Shown here piece after piece: positions 1 to 7,162 of a DNA stretch of 12,056 nt. The stretch's first letter is position 1, and every line of letters starts with the position of its first letter. The notes below the pieces were generated by a model. The model did not search any database. It was not told the DNA's origin and worked only from the letters and a program-made list of their open reading frames with translations. Location: contig JAKLHP010000018.1 of the NCBI GenBank assembly GCA_022710085.1, positions 1 to 12,056 on the forward strand. The letters run 5' to 3'. This stretch comes from Patescibacteria group bacterium. Lineage in GTDB: Bacteria > Patescibacteriota > Minisyncoccia > Moranbacterales > JAKLHP01. Both the position numbers and the translations under genes were made by a program.

Positions 1-14
1 CTCTCTTTTTTTAT

Positions 15-43
15 TTGATAAACATTCGATTTTCAGATAGACT
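15..43 (+). promoter_or_regulatory. Candidate sigma70-type promoter for the thpR operon
   Basis: TTGATA at 15-20 (5 of 6 matches to the -35 consensus), a 17-base spacer and TAGACT at 38-43 (4 of 6 to the -10 consensus). Transcription would start near 50, almost on the ATG at 52, so the mRNA would be leaderless or nearly so; no Shine-Dalgarno sequence is seen. The run ctctcttttttt at 1-12 may be the tail of an upstream terminator lying outside the window. The call rests on pattern matching in AT-rich DNA, where chance matches are common. Confidence 0.35.
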
Positions 44-51
44 TATGGTAT

Positions 52-594
52 ATGCAAAGAAGAATATTTATCGGCATTAGTTTGCCGGAAGACATCAAAA
101 AACGTCTGGTTCAGCGAGTGGAAAAATGGCAGGATTTGCCAATAAAGTGGCTAAAAAATGAGAATTTTCACGTTACCTTGGCTTTTTTGGGTTATGTGGA
201 TGACGTTAAAATCGGAGAAATATGTTCAGAAGTAAGGAAAACAGTCGGTAATTTCCAGAGCTTTGATGTGTTTTTCGAAAAAATAGGTTTGGGTCCGAAT
301 TCCGAAGAGCCAAGGATGGTTTGGATTTCCGGAGGAGTCAATGAAGAACTTCGAAAACTTCAGGAAGCTGTTGAAAAAACAATAGGAACCTTTATTGTGG
401 AAAAAAAAGAATTCAGGCCTCACATAACTTTGGGAAAAATCAGGAAGCATAAGTGGGAAGATCTTGCAGAAAAACCGGAGATAGAAGAAAATCTCAGAGT
501 TTCAATTCCAGTTGAAAATGTAGAAGTTTTCGAAAGTCGGATAGAAAATGGGAAAAGGAGATATGATGTTCTGGAGATCTGCCCGCTAAAATGA
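52..594 (+). CDS. thpR: RNA 2',3'-cyclic phosphodiesterase (2H family, ThpR/LigT)
   Basis: A 180-residue cytoplasmic protein of the 2H phosphoesterase superfamily. It carries both diagnostic H-x-T-L motifs: H40-V-T-L43, followed by AFLG, and H124-I-T-L127. These two His/Thr pairs form the active site in the family, which hydrolyses 2',3'-cyclic phosphate ends of RNA and was first described as a 2'-5' tRNA-half ligase. The length is normal for bacterial ThpR, and the N-terminal FIGISLPE and the R122-P-H stretch before the second motif are typical. ATG 52 is the only sensible start, since the next Met is residue 89. It is the first gene of a five-gene + strand run and is separated from the next by 65 bases. 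No Shine-Dalgarno sequence precedes it, which fits a leaderless transcript. The family assignment is secure; the physiological substrate is not known from sequence. Confidence 0.92.
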   Translation: MQRRIFIGISLPEDIKKRLVQRVEKWQDLPIKWLKNENFHVTLAFLGYVDDVKIGEICSEVRKTVGNFQSFDVFFEKIGLGPNSEEPRMVWISGGVNEELRKLQEAVEKTIGTFIVEKKEFRPHITLGKIRKHKWEDLAEKPEIEENLRVSIPVENVEVFESRIENGKRRYDVLEICPLK

Positions 595-659
595 ACCCAA
601 AAAATATTCACAATCACATATCAGTATGTAAGCGTGAAGATCTTAAATAAATATTTTTT

Positions 660-1361
660 ATGGATGTTTTGGGAGTAAGAGTGGATAATTTTGAAAAAAA
701 AGAAATTCTTGAAAAAATAGGATTTTTTTTAGACGAAGATAAGTTTTGCCAAATTGCAACAATAAATCCGGAGTTTGTTCTGCAGGCACAAAAGGATGAG
801 AAATTTAAAAACATACTAAATAATTGCGACTTGAATATTGCCGATGGAATAGGGATAAGGTTCGCTTTCTGGAGATTTGGAAAAAAACTGAAATGCCGCA
901 TGACTGGGATCGATCTGATGCAGGAAATTTTAAAAATTGCCAATAAAAAAGAACTAAAGATATTTCTAGTATCAAATAGCGGGGGATTAAGCAATTATGA
1001 AGAAACAAGAACTGCCATCTTGAAAAAATACCCAAATATAGAGGTGCATGGGATAAATTTAGACAAGGATAACACAAAATACCAAGTGCAAGATGCTGAC
1101 TATCAAATATTATTTTGCAACTTCGGAGCTCCTTTTCAAGAAAAATTCCTAAATTCCCTAAAAGATGGTAAAATAAAGCTAGCCGTCGGAGTAGGGGGTA
1201 GTTTTGACTATCTGACAGGAAAACTCCAAAGAGCGCCAAAATGGATGCAATTTTTTGGTGTTGAATGGTTTTGGCGGTTAATCCTTCAACCGAAAAGAAT
1301 TGGAAGAATTTTCAATGCAGTAATTGTTTTTCCGGTAAAAATACTAACTAAATCAAAATAA
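660..1361 (+). CDS. WecG/TagA/CpsF-family glycosyltransferase (GT26)
   Basis: A 233-residue protein with the full motif series of GT26 enzymes: T34-I-N-P-E38, A61-D62-G-I-G, R80-M-T-G-I-D85, G156-A-P-F-Q-E161, G177-V-G-G-S-F-D183 with R191-A-P, and E202-W-F-W-R-L207 followed by P211-x-R213. In the family the Thr and Asp of the first two motifs (here T34 and D62) are important for catalysis. Members transfer a sugar such as ManNAc or ManNAcA from UDP to an undecaprenyl-linked acceptor on the cytoplasmic face of the membrane, in making wall teichoic acid, enterobacterial common antigen or capsule. The donor here cannot be told. The basic, hydrophobic C-terminus (about 214-233) fits the membrane-docking tail of TagA. 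An in-frame TAA just upstream fixes the start at 660. Its stop overlaps the next start by one base (TAATG), implying translational coupling. Confidence 0.93.
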   Translation: MDVLGVRVDNFEKKEILEKIGFFLDEDKFCQIATINPEFVLQAQKDEKFKNILNNCDLNIADGIGIRFAFWRFGKKLKCRMTGIDLMQEILKIANKKELKIFLVSNSGGLSNYEETRTAILKKYPNIEVHGINLDKDNTKYQVQDADYQILFCNFGAPFQEKFLNSLKDGKIKLAVGVGGSFDYLTGKLQRAPKWMQFFGVEWFWRLILQPKRIGRIFNAVIVFPVKILTKSK

Positions 1362-1864
1362 TGTTTTTTATCGGATCTATTTTATTAATAATAATCTTTA
1401 TTGCTGTAATGGTTTTTTCCATAACTAGCAATAATGATGTAAAAAGTATGACGTCAAAATCAAAACTTATCCGCACCATTTATTTATATGTGGCTGCATT
1501 GGTCAGCTTAATTTTCGTGGCAGTTGGTACTGGAACGATCTTGAACACAGCTCTTCGGGCTTATGTTTTTCCCAAGGCTGAAAAAGGAGGATACAGCCGA
1601 TGCAACGAGGCGCCGACTGTCTGCAGCTTTCCAGAAGTCCAGAAAAATGCAGCTTCAGAAAATCAAAAGGTTAAACTTGATGAAATTATTGCCGACTATG
1701 AGAATTGGAAAAAAGATAATACCGGAGAAGAATGCTTTAGTGCTGAAAGACAAAGAAGCGTTGTTGATGCGCTCACTATGTTAATTGTCGCTTTGCCTAT
1801 CTGTATATTTCATTGGAGACTGATTAAAAAAGAGAAAGAAGAAAAGGAAGAAAATAATCAATAA
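1361..1864 (+). CDS. Small three-helix membrane protein, unknown function
   Basis: A 167-residue protein not recognised with certainty. Three hydrophobic segments are visible at about residues 2-20, 38-63 and 133-151. Between the second and third lies a polar domain of about 70 residues with three cysteines (C81, C88, C125) and many Lys/Glu. The C-terminus (154-167) is almost entirely charged and polar. The second segment (K-x-x-R-T-I-Y-L-Y then a long aliphatic helix) recalls DUF5671-type membrane proteins, but this is a weak resemblance. It starts on the stop codon of the GT26 gene (TAATG) and ends 7 bases before gltX, so it is surely expressed with them. It might anchor or assist the preceding glycosyltransferase, but nothing in the sequence proves it. 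CDS status is well supported by the coupling; function is open. Confidence 0.8.
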   Translation: MFFIGSILLIIIFIAVMVFSITSNNDVKSMTSKSKLIRTIYLYVAALVSLIFVAVGTGTILNTALRAYVFPKAEKGGYSRCNEAPTVCSFPEVQKNAASENQKVKLDEIIADYENWKKDNTGEECFSAERQRSVVDALTMLIVALPICIFHWRLIKKEKEEKEENNQ

Positions 1865-1871
1865 TTTTTCT

Positions 1872-3320
1872 ATGGATAAAATTAGAGTCAGATTTGCGCC
1901 GTCACCAACCGGATATCTTCATGTCGGGGGTCTTCGAAGTGCTCTTTATAATTATCTTTTTGCCAAGCAAAATAATGGAACTTTCATTCTTCGAATTGAA
2001 GATACTGACCAAAAGAGGTTCGTTGAAGGCTCAGTGGAAAGTCTGATAAAAACTCTTGAATGGGCGGGACTCAAAATTGATGAAGGTCCGTATGTCCAAT
2101 CGGAAAGGCTGGATCTGTATAAGAAATACGCCGAACAACTAATAGAAGAAGGGAAGGCATATTATTGTTTTTGTGAACCGAAAAGGCTGGAAGAAGTTCG
2201 AAATGAACAAATTGCCAAGAAATTAGCTCCGATGTATGACCAGCATTGTCTCAAAAATTTGAATCAGAAAGAAATAGATAATAATCTCAAAAATAATTGT
2301 CCGTATACGATAAGGCTGAAAATTCCAAAAAATGAGATTGTTGAGTTCGACGATATTGTTAGGGGAAAAATGAGGATTGATTCCAATACTCTTGATGATC
2401 AGGTACTTCTAAAATCTGATGGATTCCCGACTTATCATCTGGCCAATGTGGTAGATGATCATCTAATGGAGATTTCTCACGTAATCAGGGCAGAAGAATG
2501 GCTTCCCAGCACATCGAAGCATATTATCTTGTATAAAGCTTTTGGTTGGGAAATTCCGACTTTTGCCCATTTGCCGCTTCTGGTGAATACGGAAAGAAAA
2601 AAGCTTTCCAAGAGACAGGGAGATGTAGCGGTAGAAGATTACATCAAGAAAGGATATTTGAAGGAAGCGCTTATTAATTTTATCGCGCTTTTGGGATGGA
2701 ATCCGGGGGAGGGGAGCAGACAAGAAATATTTTTGCTGGAAGAACTTATTGAAAATTTCAATCTGGAAAAAGTACATAAGGCGGCAGCGGTTTTTGACAC
2801 AAAAAAACTGGATTGGATTAATAATCAATATATAAGGAAAATGTCTCCTGACGAACTTCTGGAAATATCGCTGGAATTTTTCGAGCAGAAGGATTTTTTC
2901 CAATGTGCAAAAAAAGAAAGAAAAGAAAAAGGGTATCTTGAAAAAGTTTTGAAAGTTGAACAGGAGAGACTTGTGAATTTGTCCCAGGTAGGGGAGAGTG
3001 ACAAATATTTTTTTGATGATGAATTGAAATATTCAACAGACGATATTCGTTGGAAAAAAAATAGCGATGAAGAAACGAAAAAATATCTTGAAGACGCCTT
3101 TGCTTCCCTGGAACAGATTCCAGAAGAGGACTGGACAAGGGAAAAAATCGAAGAAATTTTACTTATAAAGGCTGGAGAAAAACGCGGAGAGTTGCTTTTT
3201 CCTCTTCGCTGGGTGCTTACCGGTCAGAAGTTTTCCCCGACTCCTTTTGAAATAGCCTGGGTGTTGGGAAAAGAAGAAAGCCTGAGAAGATTAAAAACAT
3301 CATTAGAGCTTTTCAAATAA
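1872..3320 (+). CDS. gltX: Glutamyl-tRNA synthetase
   Basis: A 482-residue class I aminoacyl-tRNA synthetase that charges tRNA with glutamate in the cytoplasm. The Rossmann-fold signature runs F8-A-P-S-P-T-G-x-x-H17-V-G-G20 (HIGH motif), R41-I-E-D-T-D46 binds substrate, and K244-L-S-K-R248 is the KMSKS loop. C99-F-C101 with Y122 and C126 resembles the zinc-binding insertion seen in E. coli GluRS and its relative GluQ-RS. The anticodon-binding helical region follows from about 320, ending with the conserved L445-R-W-V-L-T-G and the V464-L-G-K-E-E-S-L-x-R-L stretch. Length is normal and the gene appears intact. The start lies 7 bases after the small membrane-protein gene, without a close Shine-Dalgarno. 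Whether it also mischarges tRNA-Gln, as in bacteria using GatCAB, cannot be decided from this window. Confidence 0.97.
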   Translation: MDKIRVRFAPSPTGYLHVGGLRSALYNYLFAKQNNGTFILRIEDTDQKRFVEGSVESLIKTLEWAGLKIDEGPYVQSERLDLYKKYAEQLIEEGKAYYCFCEPKRLEEVRNEQIAKKLAPMYDQHCLKNLNQKEIDNNLKNNCPYTIRLKIPKNEIVEFDDIVRGKMRIDSNTLDDQVLLKSDGFPTYHLANVVDDHLMEISHVIRAEEWLPSTSKHIILYKAFGWEIPTFAHLPLLVNTERKKLSKRQGDVAVEDYIKKGYLKEALINFIALLGWNPGEGSRQEIFLLEELIENFNLEKVHKAAAVFDTKKLDWINNQYIRKMSPDELLEISLEFFEQKDFFQCAKKERKEKGYLEKVLKVEQERLVNLSQVGESDKYFFDDELKYSTDDIRWKKNSDEETKKYLEDAFASLEQIPEEDWTREKIEEILLIKAGEKRGELLFPLRWVLTGQKFSPTPFEIAWVLGKEESLRRLKTSLELFK

Positions 3321-3333
3321 AAGAAAAATTAAA

Positions 3334-4644
3334 ATGAAAAAAACATTCAAGTGTCAGTTCGTATCGGGCGAAAAAAAATTCATATTAATAAATCAGAGGA
3401 TAATATTTTTGACGGCAGCCATGCTGCTTGTTTCAGCGTTCATCTCTTTTCAACATATAAATGCAGATGAGACTTCAAAAAAAATCAAAGAATTGGAAGA
3501 AAAAGCTGAGATCTATCAGCAAATCATTGAAATAAAACAGAAACAGGAAGATACCTTGGATAATCAGATAACGCTTATTGAGGCGGAAATAAACAAATTG
3601 GAAAGCGAAGCAGAGCTGAAAAAAAAGGAAATTGACGAGCTGAATTCTCAAATAAGCCAATTGGAAACCAGGGTGGATGAAACTGAAGTCTCCATCGAAC
3701 TTCAGAAGAAGATATTAGCCGATCTTCTCCAGGCTTATTATGAAAACAAAGATCAGGATGTTGTAGTCGCATTTTTGAGCGATAAAAATCTTACCTCCTT
3801 TATGGCAAAAGATGATCGCTTGGTCCAGGTCGAAGACAAAACCAAAGAGATACTCAAAAACATAAAAGCCTTGAAAGAAAATCTCGAAGGAGAGAAGAAA
3901 AAAATCGAAGACAATAAGAAGGAATTAACTGATTTCTTTTATCAGCTCGAAGAGAAAACTTCTGAGCTCAAGGACAAGAAAGATCAGAAAGAAGTTTTAA
4001 TTTCCCAGACGCAGGGAGAGCAATCAAAATATGAAAAACTTCTGGCCAGAGTCGAGGAACAGAAAATGGAACTTTTAAATATTGACGAAATAGGAGGAAG
4101 TTTGTCGGCTGATGCTTATCCCAAACCGCCGAAGACAGCTTTTGCTTCATCGAGCTGGTATTATTCACAGCGTGATTCCCGTTGGGGAAATCAAACAATC
4201 GGAAATACAAAAACTCTGATGAAAAGTTATGGCTGTGCAGTCACGGCTGTTTCGATGGTCTTTACTTACCATGGCGATTCAATCACTCCTGGATCGATGG
4301 CTAGAAAAAAAATATTCAGTTCCGATCTTATTGTCTGGCCAAGCACTTCTTTTGGAGGAAAGGTTGCGATGAATGGAGGATATTCCCATGGCAATATTAA
4401 TTGGAAGACAGTTGATGCAGAACTCAAGAAAAATAATCCGGTAATTGTTTATATTAAAAAAAGCAAAGGAAGCGGAGGACACTACGTCGTGATACATACA
4501 AAAATGTCTAATGGGAAATATGTAGTCCATGATCCTTATTGGGGTGCCAATCTTTATCTTGATACTTCAAAATCCTTGGTTGGCGCTTTGACGCCTTCAA
4601 GCGGTACGACAATCGACCAGATGATTATTTATAAAAAGAAATAA
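3334..4644 (+). CDS. Exported PcsB/CwlO-like coiled-coil protein with C39-like cysteine peptidase domain
   Basis: A 436-residue protein in three parts. Residues 1-44 form an N-terminal export signal: a basic start, a hydrophobic core at about 23-40, and a plausible cleavage site near N43-A-D. Residues 46-250 are a long coiled coil broken by a short non-coiled stretch at about 135-158 (YY...FLSDKNLTSFM), a layout like the PcsB/CwlO coiled-coil domain that FtsEX controls in Gram-positive bacteria. Residues 275-436 are a C39-like (Peptidase_C39_2) domain opening with Y277-S-Q-R-D-S-R-W284. The likely catalytic residues are C301 (YGCAVTA), H383 (GGHYVVI) and D400 (VHDPYWG), with Q279 a possible oxyanion helper. 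It probably acts outside the membrane on peptide or cell-wall crosslinks; the substrate is unknown. It lies 13 bases after gltX and is the last gene before a terminator. Confidence 0.92.
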   Translation: MKKTFKCQFVSGEKKFILINQRIIFLTAAMLLVSAFISFQHINADETSKKIKELEEKAEIYQQIIEIKQKQEDTLDNQITLIEAEINKLESEAELKKKEIDELNSQISQLETRVDETEVSIELQKKILADLLQAYYENKDQDVVVAFLSDKNLTSFMAKDDRLVQVEDKTKEILKNIKALKENLEGEKKKIEDNKKELTDFFYQLEEKTSELKDKKDQKEVLISQTQGEQSKYEKLLARVEEQKMELLNIDEIGGSLSADAYPKPPKTAFASSSWYYSQRDSRWGNQTIGNTKTLMKSYGCAVTAVSMVFTYHGDSITPGSMARKKIFSSDLIVWPSTSFGGKVAMNGGYSHGNINWKTVDAELKKNNPVIVYIKKSKGSGGHYVVIHTKMSNGKYVVHDPYWGANLYLDTSKSLVGALTPSSGTTIDQMIIYKKK

Positions 4645-4676
4645 ATCCAGTTGAATAAATGTTTTCAGGAAAAGAG

Positions 4677-4703
4677 AAAGAGTCCGAAGAAGACTCTTTT
4701 TTT
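4677..4703 (+). terminator. Intrinsic terminator of the thpR-to-peptidase unit
   Basis: A perfect 8-base-pair stem, AAAGAGTC (4677-4684) with GACTCTTT (4692-4699), closes a 7-base loop (CGAAGAA). The T-run at 4697-4703 begins inside the stem and continues past it. It lies 33 bases after the peptidase stop codon and is in the right orientation to end the + strand operon. Confidence 0.88.
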
Positions 4704-5030
4704 GTTAATTTAAAAAAATAAAAAAATGGCAGGGGAGACCCTCAGGAGGGGAGGGGTAGAAATAGCTTAAAATTAAAAGTTTAAAATTAAATTTTTTTAT
4801 GGAATATTTTTTTAAACTTATCCTGTCAGGATTGGATGAATGGAGAGGGTAGGGAATATAATTTATTAAATAAAAAAATTATATAATATCTTTTTTGTTT
4901 TTTATAAGTTTTAAAAATTCCCAGAAAGATTAAATGTTTAATGTCGCATAATCTACATTGTACGACGTTCTTGATATAAAGAAAAAGGCTTGTTTATGGT
5001 CTTTTCTCTTTCTAAGGCATATGTCCCAAC
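4704..5030. other. Convergent intergenic region with G-rich patches, no recognised gene
   Basis: The gap between the + strand terminator and the stop of the - strand GNAT gene. It holds two similar G-rich patches in very AT-rich DNA: around 4732-4760 (GGGG at 4732-4735, 4748-4751 and 4753-4756) and around 4842-4857 (GGAGAGGGTAGGGAA). An 11-base direct repeat TTAAAATTAAA lies at 4767-4777 and 4781-4791. A 13-base dyad ATCCTGTCAGGAT lies at 4820-4832, and an all-A/T inverted repeat pairs 4856-4864 with 4876-4884. A 14-codon reading frame at 4726-4770 has no coding evidence. I find no tRNA, no recognised riboswitch and no convincing terminator for the - strand operon. Confidence 0.6.
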
Positions 5031-5444
5031 CTATAGTTCTAATTTAAATACTCCTGTCTCCAATAGCTCAAATCCCATGGATTCATATAAATTCCTTGCT
5101 TCTACTCTCTTGGGGTTGCTGGTTAAATTTATTAATTTTATTTTTTCCTTTCTGGCTACCAGAATTAACTCTTCGGTGATTTTTCTTCCATGTCCTTTTC
5201 CGCGGTGATTCTCATGAATGATGACATCTTCGATTCTGGCCACAAAACCCTTGGTTGGTACCTGATGCAAGACCAAGGATCCGAAGCCAATAACCTCATT
5301 TTCATGCTCCAAAATCAGGCAATGGATATTCTTATCCTTGATAAGCGATTTCATATCCAATTTTATTTTTTTTCCGGTAAGTTGTTTGAAAAGTTTTTTT
5401 ATTTCCTTCTCGTCTTTTGTTTTTAATTTTCTTATTTTCGGCAT
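5031..5444 (-). CDS. GNAT-family N-acetyltransferase
   Basis: A 137-residue single-domain GNAT protein. The acetyl-CoA pyrophosphate-binding motif is R81-G-K-G-H-G86, preceded by the beta-4 strand E72-D-V-I-I-H. Motif B follows as N110-P-K-R-V-E-A-R-N-L-Y120-E-S-M-G-F, where the Tyr is the usual general acid. The arrangement (R-G-x-G-x-G, then N-x(9)-Y-x-x-x-G-F) is typical of acetyltransferases acting on small molecules or protein N-termini, but the acceptor cannot be predicted. It is the last gene of the - strand run, 99 bases downstream of iscU and probably on the same transcript. No Shine-Dalgarno is seen; the bases before the ATG are AT-only. The link to iron-sulfur assembly is positional only. 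Family confidence is high, function low. Confidence 0.9.
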   Translation of the reverse strand: MPKIRKLKTKDEKEIKKLFKQLTGKKIKLDMKSLIKDKNIHCLILEHENEVIGFGSLVLHQVPTKGFVARIEDVIIHENHRGKGHGRKITEELILVARKEKIKLINLTSNPKRVEARNLYESMGFELLETGVFKLEL

Positions 5445-5543
5445 ATTATTTTTTTAAATGCAACTAATTAAAGGCAAATTGAAAGTTTCCTTTTTGCTTT
5501 CTGAGTTTTTTATCTTCACGCTTGATCATAATTTTTCATTTTC

Positions 5544-5924
5544 TTATTTTTTTGATTTATAATCTTCAATCGCTTTTTGAAGCGCATCAGCGGCAAGGTT
5601 TGAACAATGCATTTTGATTGGCGGAAGTCCTTCAAGTTCATCGGCGACATCTTGGCGGGTAATTTTTTCTGCTTCTTCCAGAGTCTTTCCTTTAGCAAGG
5701 TCAGTTATCATTGAAGATGTGGCAATGGCTGCTCCGCAGCCCAAAGTCTCGAATTTGATATCCTCAATATATTCCATATCTTCTTTTTTGGAAACTTTGA
5801 TATAAAGTTTCATGATATCTCCGCAAACGGGATTTCCGACTGTTCCGATTCCATCGGCATTTTTAATCTGTCCCTGATTGTGGGGTTTGGTAAAATGCTG
5901 GATTACCTTTTTGCTATAGCTCAT
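5544..5924 (-). CDS. iscU: Iron-sulfur cluster assembly scaffold, IscU/NifU N-terminal type
   Basis: A 126-residue scaffold protein on which Fe-S clusters are built from sulfur delivered by the desulfurase encoded just upstream. The three cluster cysteines are present: C34 in G-N-P-V-C-G-D36, C63 in G-C-G-A-A-I-A, and C107 in K-M-H-C-S. D36 and H106 also match conserved IscU positions. The segment L100-P-P-I-K104 matches the LPPVK motif by which the chaperone HscA recognises IscU, although no hscA or hscB gene lies in this window. The length equals IscU, with no C-terminal Nfu or ferredoxin extension as in full NifU. It starts 13 bases after the iscS stop, without a Shine-Dalgarno. SufU is less likely because of the LPPIK motif and the Rrf2-IscS partners. 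Confidence 0.95.
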   Translation of the reverse strand: MSYSKKVIQHFTKPHNQGQIKNADGIGTVGNPVCGDIMKLYIKVSKKEDMEYIEDIKFETLGCGAAIATSSMITDLAKGKTLEEAEKITRQDVADELEGLPPIKMHCSNLAADALQKAIEDYKSKK

Positions 5925-5937
5925 ATATTTTTTTATG

Positions 5938-7158
5938 CTAATTAAATTCTTCTAAAACGCTACCGGATATGTCGCGCAATCTTTTGACAACTTCTTTCAG
6001 CTTATCTATGGCGCAATCAATTTCTTTTCTTGTTGTTTCTCTTCCTGGCGTCAGTCGCAGGCTTCCATGACATTGTTCGGGCTTGAGTCCCAGGGCAAGC
6101 AAAACATGAGAGGGTTCCAGTGTCCCTGAAGAACAGGCAGAACCGGTGGAAGCGGCGATTCCTTCCTGATCAAGAGCAAGCACTAAACTCTCCCCTTCCG
6201 CGTTATCAAATCGAAAATTAATATTATTCGGGGATCGTTTTTCTTTTGAGCCGTTAAGATGTGAACCGGGAATTTCTTTCAAAACTTTTTCAATAAAATA
6301 ATTTCTCAAATTAATAATTTCTTGAATTTTATTTTTTGCATCTTGCGCTTTCTTGATTGCGAAACCAAGGCCGACTATTCCCGGAACATTATGGGTTCCA
6401 GATCGCATTTTGAATTCCTGCTCTCCCCCATCCTGAATTCTGGAAATTGGCGTTCCCTTCCTGACATATAACAGTCCAACGCCTTTTGGCCCGTAAATCT
6501 TATGTCCGGAAAGAGAAAGTAAATCGACATTCAATTTTTCAACATCACAATCGAAATAATTCACGGCCTGCGTCGCATCTGTATGAAATAATATTTTAGA
6601 TTTGGGATTTGAGAATTGAGAATGGTGTTCTCTTATTATTTCTCCGATTTCTGCAATTGGTTGGACGGTTCCAATTTCATTATTAACATACATTATTGAA
6701 ACTAGAGCCGTATTTGGTTTGATGGAATTTTTAATGTCTTCTATTCTGACTACCCCATCTTTATACACCGGAAGATAAGTTACTTCAGCCTGGCCGGATT
6801 TTTCCAGAAACTTTATCGATTCCATAACACAATGATGCTCAAAAGCCGAAGTGATGATATGCGGATTTTCTTTGGGAGAATTTTTTTTGAGGCCGAAATA
6901 GTAGCTTTTGATAAATCCCTTTATAGCCAAATTGTTGCTTTCTGTCGCTCCGGAAGTGAAGATTATTTCATCAGGTTTGCAATTCAAAAAATCAGCTGCT
7001 TGATTTCGGGCTCTATCTACCGCTTCAAGCGACTCCTGTCCGAAACTATGAATTGACATCGGATTGCCGTATTTTTTCGAAAAGTACGGAAGCATCTCTT
7101 TCAGGACTTCCGGATCAACTGAGGTAGTGGCAGCATTGTCTAAATAGATATTATTCAT
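5938..7158 (-). CDS. iscS: Cysteine desulfurase (NifS/IscS class)
   Basis: A 406-residue PLP enzyme that takes sulfur from cysteine and passes it as a persulfide to the scaffold, leaving alanine. K220 in S217-G-H-K220 is the PLP lysine. H108/H109 in the E-H-H motif and D194 with Q197 (H-T-D-A-T-Q) are cofactor contacts. C342 in S-T-G-S-A-C-S-S-G is the persulfide cysteine on a long mobile loop, which places it in class I (NifS/IscS) rather than SufS. Between E173 and H192 it is about nine residues longer than E. coli IscS from memory, and that extra stretch (S-Q-F-S-N-P-K-S-K) is coded by a low-complexity tctcaaa/cccaaatc tract. It begins 4 bases after the Rrf2 gene and ends 13 before iscU, so the three form a tight operon. 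Confidence 0.97.
   Translation of the reverse strand: MNNIYLDNAATTSVDPEVLKEMLPYFSKKYGNPMSIHSFGQESLEAVDRARNQAADFLNCKPDEIIFTSGATESNNLAIKGFIKSYYFGLKKNSPKENPHIITSAFEHHCVMESIKFLEKSGQAEVTYLPVYKDGVVRIEDIKNSIKPNTALVSIMYVNNEIGTVQPIAEIGEIIREHHSQFSNPKSKILFHTDATQAVNYFDCDVEKLNVDLLSLSGHKIYGPKGVGLLYVRKGTPISRIQDGGEQEFKMRSGTHNVPGIVGLGFAIKKAQDAKNKIQEIINLRNYFIEKVLKEIPGSHLNGSKEKRSPNNINFRFDNAEGESLVLALDQEGIAASTGSACSSGTLEPSHVLLALGLKPEQCHGSLRLTPGRETTRKEIDCAIDKLKEVVKRLRDISGSVLEEFN
6598..6621 (-). repeat. Low-complexity tctcaa/cccaaatc tract inside iscS
   Basis: Read on the - strand the tract is tctcaattctcaaatcccaaatct in two overlapping pieces, encoding S-Q-F-S-N-P-K-S. It shares the 11-mer AATCCCAAATC and repeated TCTCAA words with the tract in the nuclease gene at 9492-9554. 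It coincides with a stretch that appears to be missing in E. coli IscS, in a surface-type loop between conserved motifs. This suggests an in-frame insertion rather than ancestral sequence. Confidence 0.5.
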
Positions 7159-7162
7159 ATTG

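Noticed and set aside
616..629. ACATA-TCAG-TATGT dyad between thpR and the GT26 gene
   Set aside because: 5-base A/T-rich stem without a promoter or T-run nearby; no function supported.
805..1239. 144-codon - strand open frame opposite the GT26 gene
   Set aside because: It lies wholly within a well-supported gene on the other strand; its translation is rich in Leu, Phe, Ser and Cys with no recognisable domain.
2463..2903. 146-codon - strand open frame opposite gltX
   Set aside because: It is antisense to conserved synthetase motifs, has no domain resemblance and no ribosome site.
4726..4770. 14-codon reading frame starting in the G-rich patch
   Set aside because: Too short to judge, no ribosome site, and its composition follows the G-rich patch rather than codon use of the neighbours.
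4820..4832. ATCCTGTCAGGAT, similar to one arm of the terminator at 7626-7660
   Set aside because: Only a 5-base stem and no T-run; the similarity is short and may be chance.
4856..4884. All-A/T inverted repeat (9-base arms), possible terminator
   Set aside because: No G-C pairs and an 11-base loop; expected by chance in such AT-rich DNA, so not called as a terminator.
4990..5208. 72-codon + strand open frame near the GNAT gene
   Set aside because: Most of it is antisense to the GNAT gene, including its conserved motifs.
5465..5505. Weak bulged hairpin between iscU and the GNAT gene
   Set aside because: Pairing is A/T-rich and interrupted, with a long loop; not enough to call a terminator splitting the operon.
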